A stretch of DNA of 8,464 bases, taken from the NCBI GenBank assembly GCA_017882065.1, contig JADGQD010000082.1:1-8464 (forward strand). Direction: 5' to 3'. The notes under the pieces are model-generated. The model was not told the DNA's origin. It ran no database searches and saw nothing but the letters and a program-made list of their open reading frames with translations. Source of the stretch: Anaerolineales bacterium (lineage in GTDB: Bacteria > Chloroflexota > Anaerolineae > Anaerolineales > Villigracilaceae). A program made the translations under genes and the position numbers. Positions 1 through 8,084 of this stretch are shown piece by piece. Positions within the stretch are counted from its first letter, which is position 1. Every line of letters starts with the position of its first letter.

Positions 1-2454
<2,454 letters not shown>

Positions 2455-2491
2455 ACGAGGGTCTTTGGGAATTCCCGTGACAGAGGGAAAG

Positions 2492-2534
2492 ATATGGGGT
2501 GTTGGGCGGGCTTCGCCCGCCCAACACCCCATAT
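2492..2534. repeat. Long perfect GC-rich palindrome, REP-like (copy 1)
   Basis: A perfect 20-bp inverted repeat (arms 2492-2511 and 2515-2534) closes on a 3-nt TTC loop, with the core GGCGGGC-TTC-GCCCGCC. It starts 37 bases after the aconitase stop. It lacks a good T-tract on either strand, so it is less like a terminator than like an extragenic palindrome. A second element with the same core lies at 4283-4335. It may also block 3' exonucleases or transcription from either side. Confidence 0.75.
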
Positions 2535-2591
2535 TTACCCCATCGCCTCGGTGATTCCCTGAGAACCATACCCGACAAGATTGTTAAGCAC

Positions 2592-2622
2592 AAGAGCCGA
2601 GGAGAAATCCTCCGGCTCTTTT
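2592..2622 (+). terminator. Intrinsic terminator downstream of acnA
   Basis: The stem AAGAGCCG-AGGA pairs with TCCT-CCGGCTCTT (one bulged base) around a GAAA loop. The run ends in TTTT. It lies on the plus strand about 140 bases after the acnA stop and before the first acyltransferase gene. It probably ends acnA transcription, making the acyltransferases a separate unit. The short T-run makes strength uncertain. Confidence 0.65.
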
Positions 2623-2713
2623 GGTTCCAGAGGTGTTATTTCATTAGCCAGTTGTTAGTGCCCGGATAGGTGAGAATCTGGTTTTACTGGTATTCTATTG
2701 CGTACGAATTATT

Positions 2714-2719
2714 GGAGAG
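2714..2719 (+). promoter_or_regulatory. Ribosome binding site choosing ATG 2728
   Basis: GGAGAG lies 8 bases before ATG 2728. An in-frame TTG at 2698 would add ten residues (starting M-R-T-N-Y-W) but has no comparable site, and the paralogue downstream also begins at the aligned position. ATG 2728 is therefore preferred. Confidence 0.75.
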
Positions 2720-2727
2720 AAAAAACA

Positions 2728-3393
2728 ATGCTTTCAGAAATCCTTTATAGAGTCAGCCGTATTGTGATCCAGAGTTATGCCAAGCTCTTGCTCAAAATGG
2801 ACGTTCACTGGCGCACCTCGCTGCCAGCCGGACCGGTGCTGTTTGCCGCCAACCATCCAAGCACGACCGACCCGATCCTGATCCACCTGATCTCTAAAAA
2901 ACCGATGAGTGTGATGATTGCATCAAAGGTCTTTTCGATCCCGTTCCTTGGTGCTTACATGCGAAAAATGGATCAGATTTGCGTGAGCCCGGGACAGGGA
3001 GAAAAGGTGCTGGAGCAGGCACGCCAAACCCTTAAGGCAGGCCGGTCTGTGACGATTTTCCCGGAGGGACTGATCAGCCCGGCAGGCGGTCGTTTCAACT
3101 CCCCTCGCAGCGGGGCAGCGCGTCTGGCACTCAGCAGCGGGGTCCCGGTAATCCCGATTGGGATTTACCTGTCCGACAAGGGCTGCCGCCGCATCCCGGC
3201 AACGTTCGAAGGAGAACCGGATATCGTGACCTGGTATCTGCGCGGACCTTACGCGATTACCATCGGAAAGCCAATGCACTTCCGCGGGGATGTAAACGAC
3301 AAAGATTTCGTTAGAAAGGTATCCGAGAACATCATGCAGAGTATCCGTACATTGGCTCTGGATAGTCAGCGAAGGGTTGTCAATTCTGGTTGA
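2728..3393 (+). CDS. PlsC-like lysophospholipid acyltransferase, first of a tandem pair
   Basis: A 221-residue protein of the PlsC/LPLAT acyltransferase family, which moves an acyl chain from acyl-CoA or acyl-ACP to a lysophospholipid-type acceptor at the inner face of the membrane. The catalytic HX4D motif is NHPSTTDP (H43, D48). Block III is FPEGLISP (E113), and block IV is SGAARLALSSGVPVIPIGI at about 130-148. Block III lacks the Thr-Arg of the canonical FPEGTR motif, so the acceptor need not be 1-acylglycerol-3-phosphate. The first 25 residues (LYRVSRIVIQSYAKLLLKM) can form an amphipathic or monotopic membrane segment; no signal peptide is seen. The length is normal for the compact members of the family. 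The C-terminal part contains a WYLRGPYAITIGKP stretch shared with the paralogue 175 bases downstream. The family assignment is firm; the substrate is inferred only. Confidence 0.9.
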   Translation: MLSEILYRVSRIVIQSYAKLLLKMDVHWRTSLPAGPVLFAANHPSTTDPILIHLISKKPMSVMIASKVFSIPFLGAYMRKMDQICVSPGQGEKVLEQARQTLKAGRSVTIFPEGLISPAGGRFNSPRSGAARLALSSGVPVIPIGIYLSDKGCRRIPATFEGEPDIVTWYLRGPYAITIGKPMHFRGDVNDKDFVRKVSENIMQSIRTLALDSQRRVVNSG

Positions 3394-3556
3394 AAAAACT
3401 TACGAATCATTCGTACATAGGTTGTATTCTTGATTACAGAGTACTGCATAAATATCTGAACCAAAATCTCATGAAATGCGAGCAATTTGATGATAGCAAG
3501 TTCATAGATTTATGCAAGAAGCAGTAATAACTGTCCGGTAGTAAATGATTAAAAAG

Positions 3557-3562
3557 AGGAGG
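3557..3562 (+). promoter_or_regulatory. Strong Shine-Dalgarno deciding a TTG start at 3569
   Basis: AGGAGG is followed by 6 bases (CGAACC) and then TTG 3569. The in-frame ATG at 3545 lies upstream of this site and has no purine-rich site of its own. Starting at TTG also aligns M-F-Q-E-F-L-Y with M-L-S-E-I-L-Y of the paralogue. Confidence 0.75.
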
Positions 3563-3568
3563 CGAACC

Positions 3569-4255
3569 TTGTTCCAGGAATTTCTTTATATGACGAGTTG
3601 GGCTTTTGTACGCATATTCGCCCTGGTAATGCTACGTTTTGACATTCGCCGGCACAGCAATCTGCCTTCCGGCCCGATGATTTTTGTTGCCAACCATCCC
3701 AGCGCCACGGACCCATTTCTAATTCACATGATTTCGCGAAAGCAGCTGAACGTTCTCATTACTGCAAAAGCCTTCAGCGTGCCAATATTCGGTTGGTTCT
3801 TGCACAAGGTTCAGGAAATCCCCGTACCGCTCAGGCAGGGAAGCGCCGCATTGGAACAGGCCCGCCAGCATTTGGACAAGGGACGGTCGGTTGCCATTTT
3901 CATTGAAGGACATATCAGCCCCCCGGAAGGTGGTTTCCTCCCGCCGCGTAGCGGTGCGGCGCGGCTGGCACTCGACACCGGCGTCCCGGTGGTACCGGTG
4001 GGGATATTCTTGCGCCGGGATCGTTGTCATAACATCCGCTCGCGCATTACCGGAGGAGAACCATCCGAGGCACGTTGGTATCTGCGCGGACCCTATGCCA
4101 TCACGGTTGGACAGCCAACGCACTTTGAGGGTGATGCAGAAGACAGTGAACATGTCCGCCACATTTCAGAAACCATCATGGAGAGAATTCGTCACCTGGC
4201 CCATGAAAGCGAACGGCGTATTCACGGCCGGAATCTATCATCAACCCCGATATAA
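3569..4255 (+). CDS. PlsC-like lysophospholipid acyltransferase, second of a tandem pair
   Basis: A 228-residue paralogue of the preceding gene, aligning almost without gaps and by eye about half identical. The catalytic motif NHPSATDP gives H43 and D48, and the block III glutamate is E113, all at exactly the same positions as in the first copy. Block III reads FIEGHISP: the usual proline is isoleucine and, as in copy one, the Thr-Arg of EGTR is missing. SGAARLALDTGVPVVPVGI and WYLRGPYAITVGQP are also conserved. The start chosen is TTG 3569 because of its AGGAGG site and the alignment to the paralogue; an ATG at 3545 would add eight basic residues (MIKKRRRT). The 175 bases between the genes are AT-rich with no clear terminator, so co-transcription or a weak internal promoter are both possible. 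The two copies may have different acyl or acceptor preferences, but nothing in the sequence proves that. Confidence 0.88.
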   Translation: MFQEFLYMTSWAFVRIFALVMLRFDIRRHSNLPSGPMIFVANHPSATDPFLIHMISRKQLNVLITAKAFSVPIFGWFLHKVQEIPVPLRQGSAALEQARQHLDKGRSVAIFIEGHISPPEGGFLPPRSGAARLALDTGVPVVPVGIFLRRDRCHNIRSRITGGEPSEARWYLRGPYAITVGQPTHFEGDAEDSEHVRHISETIMERIRHLAHESERRIHGRNLSSTPI

Positions 4256-4282
4256 TTGACATAAGTATCTTCTCAAGAATCT

Positions 4283-4335
4283 GGGGTGTGGGGGTTTTTG
4301 GCGGGCGAAGCCCGCCAAAAACCCCCCACTTCCCC
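4283..4335. repeat. Long GC-rich palindrome, REP-like (copy 2)
   Basis: The inner part is a perfect 17-bp stem (4290-4306 with 4310-4326) around a GAA loop. Pairing extends outward, with a bulge, to GGGG 4283-4286 and CCCC 4332-4335. The core GGCGGGC-GAA-GCCCGCC equals that of the palindrome at 2492-2534 read on the other strand. Both elements also begin with TGGGGTGT on the plus strand. It lies 27 bases after the second acyltransferase stop. The CTTTT after it could make it a terminator for that gene. Confidence 0.7.
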
Positions 4336-4363
4336 CTTTTATTGAGATGTTGCTGACATAATT

Positions 4364-4406
4364 ATCACAACGAGACCGGCGAATTTCATTCCGGTCTCGT
4401 TGTGAT
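4364..4406. terminator. Hairpin between convergent genes, likely shared terminator
   Basis: A perfect 16-bp inverted repeat (4364-4379 with 4391-4406, starting ATCACAACGAGACCGG) has an 11-base loop. It lies between the plus-strand acyltransferase (ends 4255) and the minus-strand creatininase homologue (ends 4418), 11 bases after the latter's stop. Neither side has a long T-run, so bidirectional termination is inferred from position and stem strength. Confidence 0.5.
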
Positions 4407-4417
4407 TTCCATGCGAT

Positions 4418-5209
4418 CTACCCAACTTTTCCAAAGAACTCGTCCTGCAACCGTCTGGCCTCTTTGTCGTCCTTGATCGTCCGGATGGCCTTTGCCAGAG
4501 TGCGGGACCGGTCGGTGAACCAGGCTTCACCTTTTTGAGCCGTTGCAGGGCGGCCGTCACCGCAATAATGGGTCGGATGGTCCGCATACCACCAGATGCC
4601 GAGGTCGGTGTCCTGGTCGCGCAGCGGTTTGAGCCGCCCCAGCGGCATACCTTCATCATCGGCGGGCAGGCTCCCGGGCCTGACCAGTTCGGGCCGGATG
4701 GCGAGGATCATACTGGTCTCGCGCTCCCCGGCGTGGCCATCTATGGCCGTTTCCCACTGGGCCGCGGTCGAGGATTCCTCAGCCTGGTAAGCCGGCTGTG
4801 GAACGTAGACAACATAATCGCGCCGGCTGGCAAGCTGTATCTGGGCAAAGTAGTGGATCAAGTGGTCGTTGCCGCCGTGGGTATTGACGATGACAATCTT
4901 CTTCAACCCGTTGCGGGCAATCTCTCGACAGGTATTTTCCAGCAGGCGGATGATCAACTCCGGTTCGATGCCGACAACGCCGGGTACGTGCCGCGCTTCG
5001 AGAATCTGGGTGAAGAAGAAGTCCGGGAAAATCACCGCCGGTTCGAGCTGCGCGGCGCGGCGGCAGAGTTCACGGCCGATGAACATATCGGTACCGAGCG
5101 GCAGGTGATGTCCATGCCGTTCTATACACGAGAGTGGCAGCAGGCAAACGCTTTCCGCCTGTTTGACGGCCTCAGGAAACTCGTCTCCGGTCAAATCTTC
5201 CCAACGCAT
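4418..5209 (-). CDS. Creatininase-family metal-dependent amidohydrolase
   Basis: A 263-residue cytoplasmic protein of the creatininase family. Known members include creatininase, the archaeal FAPy deformylase ArfB and the mycofactocin peptidase MftE, all hydrolysing C-N bonds with divalent metals. The N-terminal metal motif is CIERHGHHLPLGTD (E30, H32, D41). NTHGGND holds H111, and DGHAGERETS holds H159 and E164. All metal-ligand positions expected for the family are occupied, so the enzyme is probably active. The length is usual. ATG 5209 is chosen because AAGGAG (5216-5221) sits 6 bases ahead; a TTG at 5245 would add twelve Lys-rich residues. The neighbours are unrelated: it is preceded by the lipoprotein gene's terminator and seems to have its own promoter. 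No mycofactocin, riboflavin/F420 or creatine genes are nearby, so the substrate is unknown. Confidence 0.92.
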   Translation of the reverse strand: MRWEDLTGDEFPEAVKQAESVCLLPLSCIERHGHHLPLGTDMFIGRELCRRAAQLEPAVIFPDFFFTQILEARHVPGVVGIEPELIIRLLENTCREIARNGLKKIVIVNTHGGNDHLIHYFAQIQLASRRDYVVYVPQPAYQAEESSTAAQWETAIDGHAGERETSMILAIRPELVRPGSLPADDEGMPLGRLKPLRDQDTDLGIWWYADHPTHYCGDGRPATAQKGEAWFTDRSRTLAKAIRTIKDDKEARRLQDEFFGKVG

Positions 5210-5215
5210 GGTTTT

Positions 5216-5221
5216 CTCCTT
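5216..5221 (-). promoter_or_regulatory. Ribosome binding site choosing ATG 5209
   Basis: On the minus strand AAGGAG is followed by AAAACC and ATG 5209. A run of nine A residues sits immediately upstream of GGAG. The site supports ATG 5209 over TTG 5245. Confidence 0.8.
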
Positions 5222-5229
5222 TTTTTTTG

Positions 5230-5238
5230 ATTGTACCA
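5230..5238 (-). promoter_or_regulatory. Putative extended -10 promoter of the creatininase gene
   Basis: On the minus strand TGGTACAAT resembles an extended -10 box (TGnTATAAT), 21 bases before the start codon, which would give a leader of about 14 bases containing the ribosome binding site. No good -35 box is seen at 17 bases upstream. The lipoprotein terminator lies just upstream (5269-5299), which makes a separate promoter likely here. Confidence 0.4.
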
Positions 5239-5268
5239 CCAACAATTAATTGGAGATTGCGAACAGGC

Positions 5269-5299
5269 AAAATAAAAAGACCGGCGCTTAAGCCGGTCT
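5269..5299 (-). terminator. Intrinsic terminator of the lipoprotein gene
   Basis: On the minus strand AGACCGGC-TTAAGC-GCCGGTCT forms an 8-bp GC-rich stem with a 6-base loop and is followed directly by TTTTATTTTG. It lies 40 bases beyond the lipoprotein stop codon. This is the clearest Rho-independent terminator in the window, and it separates the lipoprotein and creatininase transcripts. Confidence 0.85.
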
Positions 5300-5338
5300 G
5301 ATGTAAAATCAAAAGAGATTGTAACGCCTGTACCTTCC

Positions 5339-5563
5339 TTATGGAAGCGTCAGACAGATGGCATAGGAATTGAGCAACTGGCCAGAACCGGTCAGATTCT
5401 GGGCATACACTTCCCAGCCATTACCGTTGGCCGAGGTGTTGTAGACGGACAGATTCTGGTTGCCCGCATATCCACCACCGGTCAAGTAGGTTCCCGAAGG
5501 GCAGGCTGTCAGGGCGTGACCGATGCCGCTCCCCGAAGCAGTCACCTGGCTATACACCTGCTG
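5339..5563 (-). repeat. Lipoprotein repeat 3 (C-terminal copy)
   Basis: Encodes residues 365-438 plus the stop. This is the last unit of a 234-bp tandem repeat and lacks only the short Ser/Thr/Gly spacer found at the end of the other units. It has cysteines at residues 385 and 434. The block 5358-5422 is almost identical in bases to the matching blocks in the other two units. Confidence 0.9.
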
Positions 5564-6655
5564 AGTGGACCCTGAAGTACCTGACAGGCACATGGCATAG
5601 GAATTGAGCAACTGTCCAGAGCCGGTCAGATTCTGGGCATACACTTCCCAGCCATTGCCGGCGGCCGAGTTGTTGTATACGAAGAAGTTGGTGTTACCGG
5701 CGAAACCGCCGCCCGTGACAACGCTCCCGGAGGGACAATTCACCACCGCGTGGCCGACCCCACTCGCCGGAGCGGTCACCTGGGTATACACCTGCTGAGT
5801 GGACCCGGAAGTATTCGACAGGCACATGGCATAGGAATTGAGCAACTGGTCAGAGCCGGTCAGATTCTGGGCGTACACTTCCCAGCCATTGCCTGTGGCT
5901 GAGGTGTTGTAGACGAACAGGTTCTGGCTACCAGCAAAGCCTCCACCTGTGACCACAGTTCCCGCAGGACAATTCGTAACGGCATGCCCCACTCCGCCAG
6001 CTAATGCAGTCACCTGTGTGTAAACCTGTTGTGTAGAGGGGCCAGGCCCCGCTGTAGGCGTCGCTGTCGGAACACCGACCATAATCTTTACCCAAAATAT
6101 TGCATTGCTTGGTCCAAGACCGAACAGAACACCCGAAGCGTTTCGCAACTTCCAATTACCGGTGTAGGATCCGGGTGGTATCGGAGACTGCATGTTAACC
6201 GCAATGTCCACTTCCTGACCGGGATTGACGGTGCTAGTGAATGGGACCGAAGCCGGTGCATTCAGACTGTCCCCGCTGTCAAACACGAGAGTATAGGATG
6301 TCGTCCAAGTACAGACCCCTATGTTCCTCAGACGCCATGTCTTGGTAAACGCCGCACCCGGTGCAAAAACAGTGCCGTCTGGGATTGTTTCAGAGACGAA
6401 TAGAGCGTTGTCACAGAGAGGTGTCGGGGAGGCTATTGTGGTGTTAGTAGGAATGGCTGTCGTTGTGGGAGCAAGAGTCGAAGTCGCTGTAGTGCCTGAT
6501 GTAGGGGTAACCCCTTCAGGAGTGAGAGTCAGCGCCGCTATTGTCCCAACTACATCCGAATTTGGAGTAGATGTGCCCGCCGATTGTATGTTGCAGGCTA
6601 AAATTGAAAAAACGAGAAAAGCAATTGGGAAAAGTAAACGATTATTTCTATGCAT
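5339..6655 (-). CDS. Secreted lipoprotein: NBR1-like Ig domain plus three 78-residue repeats
   Basis: A 438-residue exported protein of unknown function. Residues 1-21 form a lipoprotein signal peptide (RNNR, a hydrophobic core, then lipobox S-I-L-A-C with C21). Residues 25-79 are a Thr/Ser/Pro-rich linker. Residues about 80-192 look like the four-tryptophan (NBR1 central, 'FW') Ig-like domain: W107 in FTKTWRLRN, W117 in VCTWT, W168 in GNWKLRN and W188 in FWVKI. C81 and C115 may pair. A short Pro/Thr linker (194-208) leads to three tandem repeats at 209-286, 287-364 and 365-438. Each repeat starts QQVY-QVTA and contains CP-G-TGGG-AG, NGWEVYAQNLTGS and LLNSYA-CL, with exactly two cysteines. 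ATG 6655 has AAGGAG 5 bases upstream. It stands alone, with its own terminator. A surface-binding role (protein, glycan or cell wall) is plausible but only inferred. There is no LPXTG motif, so it is not an obvious substrate of the sortase upstream. Confidence 0.9.
   Translation of the reverse strand: MHRNNRLLFPIAFLVFSILACNIQSAGTSTPNSDVVGTIAALTLTPEGVTPTSGTTATSTLAPTTTAIPTNTTIASPTPLCDNALFVSETIPDGTVFAPGAAFTKTWRLRNIGVCTWTTSYTLVFDSGDSLNAPASVPFTSTVNPGQEVDIAVNMQSPIPPGSYTGNWKLRNASGVLFGLGPSNAIFWVKIMVGVPTATPTAGPGPSTQQVYTQVTALAGGVGHAVTNCPAGTVVTGGGFAGSQNLFVYNTSATGNGWEVYAQNLTGSDQLLNSYAMCLSNTSGSTQQVYTQVTAPASGVGHAVVNCPSGSVVTGGGFAGNTNFFVYNNSAAGNGWEVYAQNLTGSGQLLNSYAMCLSGTSGSTQQVYSQVTASGSGIGHALTACPSGTYLTGGGYAGNQNLSVYNTSANGNGWEVYAQNLTGSGQLLNSYAICLTLP
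5564..5797 (-). repeat. Lipoprotein repeat 2 (middle copy)
   Basis: Encodes residues 287-364, with cysteines at 307 and 356. The 234-bp period is exact: the same ATGGCATAGG (plus strand) occurs at 5358, 5592 and 5826. It ends with the SGTSGST spacer that joins it to repeat 3. Confidence 0.9.
5798..6031 (-). repeat. Lipoprotein repeat 1 (N-terminal copy)
   Basis: Encodes residues 209-286, with cysteines at 229 and 278, and starts directly after the Pro/Thr linker. At the base level it is the most diverged of the three units in its first third, but it shares the near-identical block 5826-5890. Confidence 0.9.
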
Positions 6656-6677
6656 AGTTACTCCTTAGAATAATGGT

Positions 6678-6704
6678 ATTTTACACCATAATTGTCTAAA
6701 TCAA
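6678..6704 (-). promoter_or_regulatory. Possible promoter of the lipoprotein gene
   Basis: On the minus strand TTGATT (6704-6699) and TAAAAT (6683-6678) are 15 bases apart. This is shorter than the ideal 17, in an AT-rich stretch. The predicted start would give a leader of about 15 bases with AAGGAG in it. A weak call, supported mainly by position in front of an isolated gene. Confidence 0.3.
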
Positions 6705-6729
6705 ATTCCCGCTTTTTTCCTGGTGCGCC

Positions 6730-6760
6730 TTACTCAGTCAACGCGCATGACAATGAGTAA
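6730..6760. other. Interrupted inverted repeat between methyltransferase and lipoprotein genes
   Basis: TTACTCA-GTCA pairs with TGAC-AA-TGAGTAA: eleven base pairs with a two-base bulge and a 7-base loop (ACGCGCA). It lies 28 bases past the methyltransferase stop. It has no T-run in the minus direction, so it may be a weak or factor-dependent terminator, or a protein-binding site for the lipoprotein promoter. Confidence 0.35.
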
Positions 6761-6787
6761 CTTAAAATTTACTTTCATCAGCTACTT

Positions 6788-8032
6788 CTAGGCTTTATTG
6801 AAAATACTGATGCTTTCGATAGAGGAAGTCTGCGGGAACAAGTCAAATGGAGTAACGTGAGCCAGCCGGTAACTTCCGGCAATGAGACGAGCGGCGTCTC
6901 TCCCCAGTGTGGACGGATCGCACGAAATATATGCGATTCTTTTCGGACCTCGATCCAGCAGTGCATCCAGGACGCGTTTGTCCACCCCGGCGCGTGGCGG
7001 GTCCAGGATGACGATATCGGGGTTCACATCCAGGGCGGGCAGCACATCTTCCGCCGGAGCCTCATAGAGTTCAACGTTGTCGAATTCGTCCAGGTTGACT
7101 GCAAAATCCTCGCACGCGGATGGGGACGACTCGATCCCGATCAGCCGCCCAACGCGCGGGGCGAAGAAGGCGCTGAACAATCCGACGCCGCAGTAGACAT
7201 CCAGCAGAGTAGTCGCTGGCGAGACACATAAATGGGCCAGTAAGTGTACCGCCATTTTTCCGGCCATTTCGGTGTTGACCTGGAAAAACGATGCCGCAGA
7301 GACGTGGAACAGCCGGTCATTGACTCTGTCATTGACTCTCATTGTCAGGTGGTCATCGCCTGCCATTACAACCACATCGTTATCGGTCAGGTGAACCACC
7401 GATAGATTGGCTTCAAGTTCCAGTTCTGGTGCTTCGGGGGATTCGGATTCCAAAACCAACATGGTCTCATCATCCACACCCAGGCGCAGGGAGACGCGCT
7501 CCAGCCCAAGGCCGGGATCAAATTCAAGCGCCGGCCAGAGGGCGTTCAGCGTTTGTTCGGGCAGGTGGCACTCGCTGATGGGGATAACGCTCCGGCTATG
7601 GGCGTCAATGTAGCCCAATTTCCCGTCGCTCGTTAAATGGAACTGGACGTGGTTGCGGTAATTCCATTCGGTTGAAGATGGGACAATCTGCATCACCGGC
7701 GGATTCTCGATCTTGCCGATGCGCGTCAACTGGTCACGCAGGATTTCGGTTTTGGCGGTTAACTGGGCTTGATAGGGCAAATGCTGGTAATGACATCCCC
7801 CGCAAACGCCAAAATGCTTGCACTTTGGCACAATCCGCTCCGGCGACGGTTCCAATACCTCGACCAGTTCGGCGCGCACGTGGCCGCGCTTCTCATTAAC
7901 GCTGTGGACGCGAACCGTTTCACCGGGTAAAGCAAAGGGCACAAAAACGGCGCGCCCATCGGAGAGTCGACCGAGGGCATCGCCGCCGTAAGTCAGCTTT
8001 TCCAGTTTAACGGTCAGCAGGTCTGAGGTCAT
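6788..8032 (-). CDS. TrmA/RlmD-family 23S rRNA (uracil-5-)-methyltransferase
   Basis: A 414-residue cytoplasmic enzyme that puts a methyl group from SAM on C5 of a uridine in RNA, most likely 23S rRNA. Residues 1-60 form a TRAM RNA-binding domain (KLTYGGDALGR, VPFALPGE). C71-X5-C77-X2-C80 plus C155 are the [4Fe-4S] ligands typical of the RlmC/RlmD branch. The Rossmann SAM site is LLDVYCGVGLF (276-286), with E301 as the likely ribose ligand and DPPRAG at 344-349. The nucleophile is C371 (ISCDPSTLGRD), and the C-terminal base is E406 in FPQTSSIESISIF. The E-S after it resembles RlmD, but the histidine usually found two residues before the Glu is Ser. The target uridine cannot be told from sequence. 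ATG 8032 has no clear Shine-Dalgarno, and an in-frame stop lies about 30 bases upstream, so no earlier start fits. Confidence 0.92.
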   Translation of the reverse strand: MTSDLLTVKLEKLTYGGDALGRLSDGRAVFVPFALPGETVRVHSVNEKRGHVRAELVEVLEPSPERIVPKCKHFGVCGGCHYQHLPYQAQLTAKTEILRDQLTRIGKIENPPVMQIVPSSTEWNYRNHVQFHLTSDGKLGYIDAHSRSVIPISECHLPEQTLNALWPALEFDPGLGLERVSLRLGVDDETMLVLESESPEAPELELEANLSVVHLTDNDVVVMAGDDHLTMRVNDRVNDRLFHVSAASFFQVNTEMAGKMAVHLLAHLCVSPATTLLDVYCGVGLFSAFFAPRVGRLIGIESSPSACEDFAVNLDEFDNVELYEAPAEDVLPALDVNPDIVILDPPRAGVDKRVLDALLDRGPKRIAYISCDPSTLGRDAARLIAGSYRLAHVTPFDLFPQTSSIESISIFNKA

Positions 8033-8084
8033 GGAGGCCGCGGGGGCGAGACATCCAGTCTAAAGATGCCTCGTCTCCACAATT

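Noticed and set aside
3394..3568. Promoter between the two acyltransferase genes (TTGATT at 3430 and AT-rich bases about 17 downstream)
   Set aside because: The -10 candidate (TATCTG) is too far from consensus, so no promoter was called; the region is simply AT-rich with no gene seen.
4418..5209. Naming the creatininase homologue as creatininase, MftE or FAPy deformylase
   Set aside because: The metal motif is common to all these families and no pathway neighbour is present, so a specific name is not supported.
4535..5230. A 231-codon plus-strand open frame opposite the creatininase homologue
   Set aside because: The minus-strand protein has all metal-binding motifs of its family; the plus-strand frame has no start signal or known motif and is a shadow.
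5239..5253. Imperfect palindrome CCAACAATTAATTGG (plus strand) near the creatininase promoter as an operator
   Set aside because: Only four outer base pairs match before mismatches; such AT-rich partial symmetry is expected by chance.
6029..6668. Plus-strand open frames opposite the lipoprotein N-terminal half
   Set aside because: Repetitive low-complexity translation mirroring the Thr/Pro linker codons, with no start signals.
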